DNA of 10,962 nt from Burkholderiales bacterium (GTDB lineage: Bacteria > Pseudomonadota > Gammaproteobacteria > Burkholderiales > SG8-39): the NCBI GenBank assembly GCA_027457185.1, contig DAIDTN010000150.1, positions 1 to 10,962 of the forward strand, given 5' to 3'. The translations under genes and the position numbers were made by a program. Below the pieces are notes generated by a model. It did not search any database and was not told the DNA's origin. It saw only the letters and a list, made by a program, of their open reading frames with translations. How positions within the stretch are numbered: position 1 is the first letter of the stretch; the number at the start of each line of letters is the position of its first letter. Of the stretch, positions 1 through 6,879 are shown piece after piece.

Positions 1-357
1 CAGTATTCGCAAATCACCCGGGTAAAGGCATCGGAATTTCTGTACATCGCCGGGCAGGTCGGAACCGACCGCGACGGCAACATTATCGGCGCAGACGACT
101 TCGATGCCCAATGTGCGCAGGTATTCGCGAATATCCGCGCCGCGCTCGAGTCCTGCGGCGCCGGCTGGGGCAACGTGGTGGAATTCACCACCTATCTGGT
201 GCATTCGCAGGACATTCCGAAATTCATGCAGTATCGCCTGCGCGAATTTCCGCGCATGTTCGCTAACGCTGCCTATCCGCCCAACACCCTGCTCATGGTC
301 GACCGACTGGTGAAGGAGCCGTTCCTGATCGAAGTGCAGACGATCGCGGCGCTGTAA
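1..357 (+). CDS. Rid-family (YjgF/YER057c/UK114) protein, 5' end missing
   Basis: The frame is open from base 1 to the TAA at 355-357 and gives 118 residues. The family is normally about 125-135 residues, so only a short N-terminus lies outside the window. Rid-family hallmarks are visible: an 'IAGQVG' strand near the start, the central 'NIRAALE' helix, the 'VVEFTTYLV' strand, and a C-terminal 'P..T...VDRL....IEVQTIA' block. Classical RidA hydrolyses reactive enamine/imine intermediates in the cytosol and depends on an arginine (Arg105 in E. coli RidA) in the 'PARS' segment. Here the aligned segment reads 'PPNT', so the arginine is replaced by Asn (visible residue 95). That points to one of the Rid subfamilies without canonical deaminase activity rather than RidA itself; this is inference from a by-eye alignment. 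It converges with the EamA gene, with a terminator for the latter between them. Confidence 0.88.
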   Translation, partial: QYSQITRVKASEFLYIAGQVGTDRDGNIIGADDFDAQCAQVFANIRAALESCGAGWGNVVEFTTYLVHSQDIPKFMQYRLREFPRMFANAAYPPNTLLMVDRLVKEPFLIEVQTIAAL

Positions 358-368
358 CAGCCTGTTCC

Positions 369-391
369 AAAAACGGGGGATGCTTGCCCCC
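369..391 (-). terminator. Rho-independent terminator of the EamA transporter gene
   Basis: Read on the minus strand, a GGGGG / CCCCC stem with a 7-base loop (375-391) is followed by G and then TTTTT (373-369). It begins only a few bases after the TAG stop (397-399) of the minus-strand transporter gene. The stem is short but all G-C. No T-run follows on the + strand, so it should act mainly for the transporter and only weakly, if at all, for the Rid-family gene. Confidence 0.65.
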
Positions 392-396
392 ATAAG

Positions 397-1272
397 CTAA
401 ACGCGCGCCTTCCGCTTGCCGATCTCCAGCACCAGCGCGGTGGCGATGACGATCACTGCGCCGCCGGCGAGCGTGCTCATGCCGACCGGTTCACCCAGGA
501 ACAGCGCGCCCCACAGCGTGCCGAACACCGGGATCAGGAAGGTCACGGTGAAGGTTCGCGTCGGCCCGATGTTCGCGATCAGGCGGAAGTAAATCAGATA
601 GGCCGCGGCGCTGCATACGAGGGAGATGCCGAGCGCGGCCAGCGTCACCTGCCAGGTGAAGGCGGCAGCCGGCGGCGGTGCCGGCAGAAACGGCATGACG
701 ACAATGCTGGCGGCGATCAGGCTGCCTACCGTGAGCGCGCGCGGTGCAATGCCGCCGGCGCGCTCTTTCACATAGACCCCCGCCATGGCGTAGCAGGCGG
801 TGGCGCCGATGCAGGCGAGCACCGCCAGCAGCACCTCGGCGTTCACCGCAATCGGGCCGAAGCCGACCAGCAGCGCCACCCCGAGCATGCCCAGCGCAAG
901 ACCGAGGACTTTGCGCCAGGAAAGCCGTTCTCCCAGCCAGATCGCGCCGCAGACGGCGGCGAACCAGGGCGCTGCGGCGTTGAGTATGGACATGTAGGAC
1001 GCGCCGATGTACTTGCCCGACCAGGCGTAAAGCGCCCAGGGCAACGCGGTGTTAAGCACGCCCAGCACCAGATAGGGTCGCCAGTTCTGCCGCGGGTCGA
1101 GTTCGAATCCGGCCACGCGCGCATAGATCAGCATCGCGACGGCGGCGATGCCCACGCGCAGCTCGGTCAGCCATAGCGGTCCGATCGCGCCCACCGCCAT
1201 TCGCACGAACAGAAACGATCCGCCCCAGATGGCGGCAAGCAGGATCAGGCGGGTGAGGTCGGCCGGGCGCAT
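397..1272 (-). CDS. EamA/DMT-superfamily inner-membrane transporter
   Basis: This is a 291-residue, very hydrophobic protein with about ten predicted membrane helices in two homologous EamA repeats (about residues 9-136 and 147-283). The first helix carries 'AIWGGSFLFVRMA', and both repeats carry the typical helix end 'LGE' (113-115 and 259-261). The family exports metabolites, often amino acids or related compounds, across the inner membrane; the substrate cannot be read from sequence. The frame stays open upstream to 1470, but the extra 66 residues are polar, Cys/Arg-rich and unlike the family. The Met at 1270-1272 gives the normal family length and puts the first helix right at the N-terminus. 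No strong Shine-Dalgarno precedes it, so the start is chosen on protein grounds. The gene is divergent from the MASE2-PAS gene and ends at its own terminator. Confidence 0.9.
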   Translation of the reverse strand: MRPADLTRLILLAAIWGGSFLFVRMAVGAIGPLWLTELRVGIAAVAMLIYARVAGFELDPRQNWRPYLVLGVLNTALPWALYAWSGKYIGASYMSILNAAAPWFAAVCGAIWLGERLSWRKVLGLALGMLGVALLVGFGPIAVNAEVLLAVLACIGATACYAMAGVYVKERAGGIAPRALTVGSLIAASIVVMPFLPAPPPAAAFTWQVTLAALGISLVCSAAAYLIYFRLIANIGPTRTFTVTFLIPVFGTLWGALFLGEPVGMSTLAGGAVIVIATALVLEIGKRKARV

Positions 1273-1657
1273 GTTCTTATTGCCGTCTGCGCGCGGCGCA
1301 GAGGGCGGGTCTGGAAAGGTACAGCGCGTACTGTACAGGCGAAGGCAGACGCATGCCACCCGGTTCTTGCCGGCTGGAAGCGGCTTCCCCGCTGCGCGCG
1401 CGTCGCAATCGGTCGCGGCGGTATAGGGCGAATCGGTCGACGCCGTCTTTGGCATGATTGTTGCACTCAATAATCACTCGCCCTCGACGAGCGCGTTTGG
1501 CGGGCAGAAGAACGCAACGAGCGCCAACTCGCGGTCACTGCTGTCGCAATTCCGACATTTTTTTGCTGGCGGAAATGTGTACCCGACCGCACCCGGGTCC
1601 ATCGTTGGCGATTCGAACAGTACATTGGTTCGATTGACCCAAGCCAAGGGAGATCAA
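1273..1657. promoter_or_regulatory. Divergent intergenic region between transporter and sensor
   Basis: These 385 bases hold no convincing gene; open frames running in from both sides encode low-complexity, unfamily-like protein. Two structured elements stand out. One is the inverted repeat GTACAG-N6-CTGTAC (1319-1336), about 47 bases upstream of the transporter start. The other is a weak hairpin (TGTCG-N6-CGACA, 1542-1557) followed by seven T (1558-1564), about 95 bases upstream of the sensor start. No clear -35/-10 pair could be assigned for either gene. Confidence 0.45.
1319..1336. repeat. Inverted repeat GTACAG-N6-CTGTAC, possible operator
   Basis: Perfect 6-base arms flank a 6-base spacer (CGCGTA). 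The spacing of half-site centres is about 12 bases, compatible with a dimeric helix-turn-helix regulator. It lies in the leader or promoter region of the EamA transporter gene. It is not the beta/gammaproteobacterial LexA box (CTGT-N8-ACAG), because the half-sites are in the opposite order. Function is a guess. Confidence 0.3.
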
Positions 1658-2959
1658 ATGCAAATGCGGTTTCCATCTGTGCAACTACCATTGCCGCCTG
1701 CGCACCGCATCGCGCGGGTCAATTACGTTTCGAGAACCGCATCGTTTGCTTACTCGTTTCTCGTCGTATCCGCGCTCATGGCCGAGCGTGGAATGGGCGT
1801 ACGCACTGCGGTCCTCGCCGTGCTGACGCTGCTCGCTTACCCGCATCTGGCCTATCTTCACGCGCGCATCGCGGTAGACTCCAAACGCGCCGAGTTCAGG
1901 AACCTGACCGCCGACTCGGTACTGATGGGCATGTGGATAGCGCAAATGCATTTCGCGCTCTGGCCCAGTTGCGGCGCCTTGCTCGCGATCAGCCTGGACA
2001 ACGCCGTCTGCGGCGGCGGCAAGCGCTTTTTATTGGGGCTGCTGTCATGTGCGGCGGGCACGCTAATCTGGGGTGCATTGGGCGGCTACCACTTCCAGCC
2101 GGCCACCGGGACGTTGGTGACGGCGCTTTGCTTTCTGGGCATTCTCACCTACGTAGCCAGCCTGGGCCTGTTCCTGCATGAGCAGAACTCACGTCTGGTA
2201 CGCACCCGCAGCGTGCTGCGCAGCAGTGAAGCGCAATTTCGCTTCATCGCCGAGCACGCCGGCGGCCTGGTCGTAGTGCTCGACCCCAAAGGCAAGTTTC
2301 GCTACGCCAGCCCGTCGCACGCGGCTTACTTCGCGCCTGACGCCTACGCGGAGGGCCGCGACTGGGTTGATCTCGTCCATCCCCATGATCGCGAGCGCGC
2401 CAGAGCCTTCCTCGCCGTTTTGCTCGGTTCGCGGCGGAGCGAGCGCACCAAACTGCATATGATTCCCGCCAAGGGAGAGTTGCTGCTGGCCGAGTGCGAC
2501 GGCAACCCGGTCCACGACGAATCCGGCGAATTGCAGATGATCGTGCTCGTGTCGCGCAATCTGAACGCGCGGGCGCGCGCGGAGGTCGATTTTCGTCTTG
2601 CCGCGAGTGCGTACGACCGCCTGGATGATGCCATCCTGATTTGCGACGGCGCGGGCCGGATCGAATTAATCAACAAGGCGTATACGCAGCTGACGGGGTA
2701 CGCCCCCGGCGATGTCGTCGGGCGCAGTGTCGACGCGACCAGAGGCGGACTGTCGTCGGAACGCCTGTTTCAGGACATCCTGGAATCGATCAGTCAGGAC
2801 CAGACCTGGCAGGGGAACTACACGGAGCGCTGCAAGGACGGCAAGGTGGTATTGCTTTCCGCGTGCGTCTTCCGCCTGCTGGATGAACACGGGACGGTGG
2901 TCCATACCGTATGGACAGTCCACGGCGCGGCAAACGCGCCCGAGGTGCAACCGGCCTGA
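1658..2959 (+). CDS. MASE2-PAS-PAS membrane sensor protein without output domain
   Basis: The start at 1658 is preceded by AAGGGAG at good spacing, which favours it over the in-frame ATG at 1454. The protein has 433 residues. Residues about 15-175 match the MASE2 membrane sensor domain, with several helices and the conserved strings 'YPHLAYLHAR', 'KRAEFRNLTADS', 'GMWIAQMHFALWPS' and 'ISLDNAVCGGGKR'. A first PAS domain covers about 190-303 ('SSEAQFRFIAEHAGG' to 'LVSRNL') and a second about 315-424 ('RLDDAILICDGAGRIELINKA', 'LTGY.PGDVVGRS'). MASE2 and PAS modules normally feed a GGDEF, EAL, cyclase or kinase domain. Here the protein stops right after PAS 2, and only 88 non-coding bases remain before the convergent gene, so no output domain is hidden by a frameshift. 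It may signal through a partner protein, or it may be a relic of a cyclase or kinase. Ligand unknown. Confidence 0.88.
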   Translation: MQMRFPSVQLPLPPAHRIARVNYVSRTASFAYSFLVVSALMAERGMGVRTAVLAVLTLLAYPHLAYLHARIAVDSKRAEFRNLTADSVLMGMWIAQMHFALWPSCGALLAISLDNAVCGGGKRFLLGLLSCAAGTLIWGALGGYHFQPATGTLVTALCFLGILTYVASLGLFLHEQNSRLVRTRSVLRSSEAQFRFIAEHAGGLVVVLDPKGKFRYASPSHAAYFAPDAYAEGRDWVDLVHPHDRERARAFLAVLLGSRRSERTKLHMIPAKGELLLAECDGNPVHDESGELQMIVLVSRNLNARARAEVDFRLAASAYDRLDDAILICDGAGRIELINKAYTQLTGYAPGDVVGRSVDATRGGLSSERLFQDILESISQDQTWQGNYTERCKDGKVVLLSACVFRLLDEHGTVVHTVWTVHGAANAPEVQPA

Positions 2960-3047
2960 ACCAGCCGAGGGCTCCTGCAACATGGCCTTGACGAGCGTGC
3001 GCCGCCGGATGCGAAAAATCCACCTTTGACTGTACTGGAGCGGCGCT

Positions 3048-4667
3048 TCAGTCGAACACCGTCTGCGAATAATGCGCGGCATCGACGCTAGCTTCGATGA
3101 TCGTCGGGCCGTCGGCGGCGAGCGCTTTGCGCAACTCGCGTTCCAGAGCGACCGCGCTGTTCACGCCCACCGCGGGCACGCCGAAGTAATGCGCCGGCGG
3201 CGACGGGTAATCGCCCGGCGACAGTTCGGTGCCGTAGTAAGGAAGGCCGCGCCGCTCCTGTTTGACCTTGATCAGCGACAGCCAGCGGTCGTCCAGCACG
3301 ACGAAGGGAATGGCGAGGCGCTCGCGCCGCGCGACCACCACTTCGCCGCAAGTCATCTGAAAGCAGCCGTCGCCGAGTATGCACACCACCGGCAGTTCCG
3401 GGCGCGCGAGTTTGGCGGCGAGCGCCGCCGGTATGCCGAAGCCCATAGCCGACCAGCCGTTGGTGATGAGGAAGGTGCGCGGGGCGTGCGCCGCCCACTG
3501 GCTGCCAATTTGATGGGTGTGCGCGCCGACGTCGAAAGCGAGCACGCCTTCCCTGGGCAGGACATTGCGCACGGCGTCGATCGCCTGGTGCGGGGCGAAG
3601 CCGGCCGTCGCTGGACGCAGCGCTTGCTGGAACAGGTCGCGATGCTGCCGCGCAGCGTGCGCTGACCAGTCGTTCCGCGCGGCTGCGGGCAGTGCGGACA
3701 GCCGCGCCAGCGCAGCGTCGAGGTCGCCGACTACTTGATGCGCGATGTGCACGCTGGCGTCGGTATCGGCGCGCTCGATATCGATGTGCAGCAGCGGCAC
3801 CTGGCCGACCCAGGCTTCGTACTCCACCTCGATTGTGTCGTAGCCCAGCCCGACCACCAGGTCGGCGCGCTGGATCAGCGCCCGCTGCAGTTTGCGCAGA
3901 GCGCGCTCGATGCAGCCCAGCGACAGAGGGTGGTCCTCGTCGATCAGACCCTTGGCCATCATCGTCGTCGCGAAGGGAATGCGGTGGCGCTCGACCAGGG
4001 CGCGCAGTGCCCGCGGTTCCTGCATGCGCATGGCGTTTGCGCCGATCACCGCTACCGGCCGTTTTGCGGCGCGCAGCAATTCGCCGGCCCGCGCGATGGT
4101 GCTCTCCGCCGCCGGCGGGATGCGCCCGGACAGCGCACGCACTGTCTTTGTCGCCGCCGCCAGCGTCTCGGTGGCTGGCGCCAGCGCCACGTCCTCGGGC
4201 AGATCGAGATGCACCGGGCCCTGCGGCTCGGACAAGGCGAGCTGCAGTGCCTGCGCCAGCGTGGCGGCGATTTCGCCCGGGCGCAGGCGCAAGCTCGCCT
4301 TGGTGATCGGCTTGAACAGCGCCTGATGGTCTATCCACATCTGCAGCCTGCGCCCCAGCTGCGCCTGGTTCAGTGTGCAGGTGATCGCGATCAGGGGCGA
4401 GCGATCGAGCCAGGCGCAGCCCACGCCGGTGCTCAGGTTGGTTGCGCCGGGACCCAGCGTGGCAATGCACAGGCCGGGCACGCCCGTAATTCGTGCGCTG
4501 ACGTCCGCGGCGAACGCCGCAGACCCCTCGTGCGCGGTGAGCACGAAGGCGATGCCACCCGTGCGCATCGCTTCCATCAGCGGCAGCACATTGCCGCTGG
4601 GCACGCCGAAGCCGTGGCGGATGCCGGCCTGCTTCAGTAGGCTTACGATAAGATCCGCGTTATTCAT
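3048..4667 (-). CDS. Acetolactate-synthase-like thiamine-diphosphate enzyme
   Basis: The protein has 539 residues and the three-part ThDP-enzyme fold: an N-terminal Pyr domain with 'GVPSGNVLPL' (21-30) and the catalytic glutamate in 'AHEGSAAFAAD' (Glu47); a central domain from about 185; and a C-terminal PP domain with 'GDGCFQM' (432-438). The family ligates ThDP and Mg2+ and makes or breaks C-C bonds next to a keto group (acetolactate synthases, oxoacid decarboxylases, lyases). The second half of the metal motif, usually Asn-Asn or Asn-Asp, reads Asp-Asp here (459-460), so a presumed metal-ligand Asn is Asp. The protein also lacks a linked small regulatory subunit gene, so a biosynthetic IlvB is unlikely; the substrate is unknown. 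The start has no strong ribosome-binding site and lies 49 bases after the methyltransferase stop, consistent with downstream position in an operon. It converges with the sensor gene. Confidence 0.87.
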   Translation of the reverse strand: MNNADLIVSLLKQAGIRHGFGVPSGNVLPLMEAMRTGGIAFVLTAHEGSAAFAADVSARITGVPGLCIATLGPGATNLSTGVGCAWLDRSPLIAITCTLNQAQLGRRLQMWIDHQALFKPITKASLRLRPGEIAATLAQALQLALSEPQGPVHLDLPEDVALAPATETLAAATKTVRALSGRIPPAAESTIARAGELLRAAKRPVAVIGANAMRMQEPRALRALVERHRIPFATTMMAKGLIDEDHPLSLGCIERALRKLQRALIQRADLVVGLGYDTIEVEYEAWVGQVPLLHIDIERADTDASVHIAHQVVGDLDAALARLSALPAAARNDWSAHAARQHRDLFQQALRPATAGFAPHQAIDAVRNVLPREGVLAFDVGAHTHQIGSQWAAHAPRTFLITNGWSAMGFGIPAALAAKLARPELPVVCILGDGCFQMTCGEVVVARRERLAIPFVVLDDRWLSLIKVKQERRGLPYYGTELSPGDYPSPPAHYFGVPAVGVNSAVALERELRKALAADGPTIIEASVDAAHYSQTVFD

Positions 4668-4716
4668 TCGAGTCTGTCGCGGCGTTCAGCACCCTGGCAT
4701 TTCCGCAAACCGCGTT

Positions 4717-5463
4717 TCAAGGTTTGACGAATTTCAGCACGAACGCGTCCACGCGTATCGTCGCGCGCAATGAACTCGTGTCGCGCGGATCGTCCGCATT
4801 GCGCAGAAAATCCGCGCTGTCGACGAATTTGAATCCGGCCGCCTCGACTTCCTGCCGCACTACCGCCTCGTCGATGCGGTGCAGCGTCCTGCACGCGCTC
4901 AGGCCGCTGCCGGTCCTGGCCGCGTGGTCGGCGATGACAAAATGGCCGCCCGGTTTGAGCGCAGCGAAAATGGCCCGGTTCATTTTCGCACGGTCGATGC
5001 CTGCGGCCGGCGTGTCGTGGTACTCGAACAGCATGGTCGCGAGGTCGAGCTTGGGCACGCCTTGCGGCACCGGATCGTCGAACTCGCGTACCAGCTTGAC
5101 CACATTGCGCATGACCGGCTTGGCTGCGCGCTCATCGAAGCGCGTCTTGATGAAACGCGCGATCGCCTCCGGCGAGTTCAGCGCATACACCACGCCCCGC
5201 GGACCGACGCTGCGCGCGAGCAACTCGGCGCTGTAGCCGGCACCGGCGCCGACCTCCAGTACTTTCATGCCGGGCCTGACGCCGGCAAAGGCGAGCAGCA
5301 GTTCCGGCTTGCGTCGCTGGTCCAACTTGCGGTCGGCGTCGCTGCGATCCGGACTGGCGACCACGGCGCGGATCGCCGGCGTCACTTCCCAGGACTGCGG
5401 CGCCATGCCGGCGCAGCCGGTGAGCACCGCGGCGACCGCGGACAACAGACATCTTGCGTTCAT
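4717..5463 (-). CDS. Lipoprotein-targeted class I SAM-dependent methyltransferase (COG4798-like)
   Basis: The 248-residue product starts after a clear AGGAG five bases upstream of ATG. The N-terminus 'MNARCLLSAVAAVLTGC' is a short hydrophobic signal ending in a lipobox L-T-G-C (Cys17), the mark of signal peptidase II processing. A Rossmann methyltransferase domain follows: motif I 'VLEVGAGAG' (68-76), an acidic strand end near 'LDLATMLFEYHD' (139-150), 'LKPGGHFVIADH' (169-180), and a C-terminal 'LHRIDEAVV..EVEAAGF' plus 'LRNADDPRD' typical of the predicted-methyltransferase family COG4798. The family's substrate is unknown. The combination is odd because SAM is cytosolic, while the signal predicts export and membrane anchoring. 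It lies 61 bases downstream of nadX and 49 upstream of the ThDP-enzyme gene on the same strand, so an operon is likely. Confidence 0.88.
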   Translation of the reverse strand: MNARCLLSAVAAVLTGCAGMAPQSWEVTPAIRAVVASPDRSDADRKLDQRRKPELLLAFAGVRPGMKVLEVGAGAGYSAELLARSVGPRGVVYALNSPEAIARFIKTRFDERAAKPVMRNVVKLVREFDDPVPQGVPKLDLATMLFEYHDTPAAGIDRAKMNRAIFAALKPGGHFVIADHAARTGSGLSACRTLHRIDEAVVRQEVEAAGFKFVDSADFLRNADDPRDTSSLRATIRVDAFVLKFVKP

Positions 5464-5524
5464 GGCGACTCCTCTCGATCCCGACGCTTGCGCTGCCGGG
5501 CGGGGCTGACGATCCTACGTCCGG

Positions 5525-6340
5525 TCAGGTGCCATAGCGCACCGGCGAAATGAACTGCTTGAACCCGGCGAGCGCGCTGTAGCAGGCGAGCATGGCGGTC
5601 TTGGGATTATCGGGGAAGGGCACGCTTTCGAACTTGATGCTGATGGTGCCGGTCTTGCCGCGGATGTCGATGTAATGCGTGTTGTAGATGAGCGCCGGGT
5701 CCGCCACCACCTTCAGCTGCGTGCGGTCGAAGCCGATGCCGGCCAGTGCGAGCGCCGCGGCGATGTTCACGTTTGCGGGGAAGTGCGGCACGCCCGCGCG
5801 CGCCGTGCCCTCGAACAGCGTCACCGCGCCGGTGAGATGATCAAGATCGAGATTCAGTCTTTCGACATAGGGAATGCCTTTCCACGCCGCCGGCGGTTTG
5901 GTCACGGCGATCTCGACCGAATCGGCGCCGGCAATGCACGCTGCTTTCAGCGCATCGAGACCGCCGATGCCGCCCGAAGGCACGTAGAGCAGGGCCTTGT
6001 GTTTCGCCGCCGCGACTTCCAGTCGTGCGCGCAAGGCATCGTCGCAAAGCGCGCCGCCGGAGAGGATGATCACCGGGATGCCCTGCTCGAGCAGCGGCTT
6101 GGCGAATTCGCGCACCGCATCGTGCGAGGCCGCCTCGATCACTACATCCGGGCGCTCGGCGATCAGCGCGGCCAGGCTGGTGACGAAGGGAACGCCGTGC
6201 TGATCGGCGAGAGGCTTGCCGCGTGACGCCGGGCTGCGGCCCTGGATCGCGACCACGCGGGCATCGCCCATGTCGCCGCGCGCCAGGTGTTCGAGAAATA
6301 GCCGCGCGATGACGCCGCCGCCGATGATACCGATGCGCAT
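5525..6340 (-). CDS. nadX: L-aspartate dehydrogenase (NadX family)
   Basis: The protein has 271 residues, close to family length. The N-terminal Rossmann fingerprint 'IGIIGGGVIA' (3-12) binds NAD(P). The rest carries the aspartate dehydrogenase signature: 'YVPSGGIGGLDALKAA' (119-134), 'TKPP' (147-150), 'FPANVNIAAALALAGIGFD' (187-205) and 'NTHYIDIRG' (220-228). In characterised AspDHs a conserved His about 47-50 residues from the C-terminus is catalytic; His222 is at that place. The enzyme oxidises L-aspartate to iminosuccinate plus NAD(P)H in the cytosol, which can feed quinolinate/NAD synthesis, or it can work in reverse in nitrogen assimilation. No nadA or nadC is next to it, so its pathway here is unknown. 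It is the first gene of a probable three-gene minus-strand unit. Its presumed ribosome-binding site (GGGGG, nine bases before ATG) lies inside a hairpin. Confidence 0.87.
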   Translation of the reverse strand: MRIGIIGGGVIARLFLEHLARGDMGDARVVAIQGRSPASRGKPLADQHGVPFVTSLAALIAERPDVVIEAASHDAVREFAKPLLEQGIPVIILSGGALCDDALRARLEVAAAKHKALLYVPSGGIGGLDALKAACIAGADSVEIAVTKPPAAWKGIPYVERLNLDLDHLTGAVTLFEGTARAGVPHFPANVNIAAALALAGIGFDRTQLKVVADPALIYNTHYIDIRGKTGTISIKFESVPFPDNPKTAMLACYSALAGFKQFISPVRYGT

Positions 6341-6346
6341 GCTTTT

Positions 6347-6376
6347 CTGCCCCCTGGGTCAGGGGCAGATTCTGCC
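6347..6376 (-). promoter_or_regulatory. Hairpin and overlapping palindrome in the nadX leader
   Basis: CTGCCCC (6347-6353) pairs with GGGGCAG (6362-6368), forming a strong stem that ends six bases before the nadX ATG and includes the only Shine-Dalgarno-like G-run. The second arm is shared with a near-palindrome GGCAGA-T-TCTGCC (6364-6376), which could be a protein-binding site in DNA. As RNA the first hairpin would mask the ribosome-binding site. It is not followed by a T-run on the minus strand (AAAAGC then ATG), so it is not a terminator of that strand. The role is inferred only from position and complementarity. Confidence 0.4.
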
Positions 6377-6420
6377 ATATATTGCGCGCGCTGTTCGTGG
6401 CGGGCGTAGGCGCGCGGCGG

Positions 6421-6771
6421 CTACTGCTGGCTATCGATAATGCTGCCGATCATCGCACCGATGAACGTCGCCGGGCCGACGTAATAGCCAGGTGCCGGCG
6501 CAGGTTCCGGCGCCGCATAGTACGCGGGCGGTTCCACCACTACCGGCGGCGGGCGCACCGCGACGAAACCAGGATAAGCAGGGTAACCCTCGTCGTCATT
6601 GTCGTCCTCGCGATAGCCGCGGCGCTCGTAGTTGTACTGCTGTTGGTAGTAGCGGTGCTCGCGACCGTAATCGCGCCCGTGGTCGTGCCAAGGGTCGGCG
6701 AACGCAGGTGTCGCCGCGGCGAGTACGGCGCCGGCACCGAGCAGGCAAATCAGCTTCTTCGTGGCGTTCAT
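6421..6771 (-). CDS. Small secreted Tyr/Pro-rich protein of unknown function
   Basis: The 116-residue product starts after AAAGGAGA at ideal spacing. A Sec signal peptide is clear: 'MNATKKL' then a hydrophobic core and an A-F-A site, with cleavage likely after Ala25. The mature part (about 91 residues) is low in complexity: a His/Arg/Tyr/Gln-rich, acidic segment (about 26-62), a Pro/Val/Tyr/Ala-rich stretch (64-98), and a short hydrophobic Gly/Ile end 'FIGAMIGSIIDSQQ' (103-116) that could insert in or lie on a membrane. I do not recognise a named domain. Similar short, Tyr-rich, signal-bearing proteins are common in betaproteobacteria as envelope proteins. It stands alone between nadX (81 bases downstream) and the MDR gene (108 bases upstream). 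Confidence 0.75.
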   Translation of the reverse strand: MNATKKLICLLGAGAVLAAATPAFADPWHDHGRDYGREHRYYQQQYNYERRGYREDDNDDEGYPAYPGFVAVRPPPVVVEPPAYYAAPEPAPAPGYYVGPATFIGAMIGSIIDSQQ

Positions 6772-6879
6772 GGCGTTCTCCTTTCGCTAGCTGCGCGCCG
6801 ATCTCGGTGCGCACGCGATCCAGTCTCTGCCAGGACGCTGTTACCGTGTGCAAGCAATTGTGAACAAATGTAATGCGCG

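Noticed and set aside
1454..1657. N-terminal extension of the MASE2-PAS gene from an upstream ATG
   Set aside because: The extra 68 residues are Ser/Asn-rich and precede the normal MASE2 start; the ATG at 1658 has a good Shine-Dalgarno.
3088..4470. 460-codon minus-strand frame overlapping the ThDP-enzyme gene
   Set aside because: It is the same strand in another frame; the product is Arg/Ala/Gly-rich low-complexity, a GC-driven shadow.
3735..4640. 301-codon + strand open frame
   Set aside because: It lies wholly antisense to the ThDP-enzyme gene, which has clear domains; long antisense frames are expected at this GC content, and the product has no family character.
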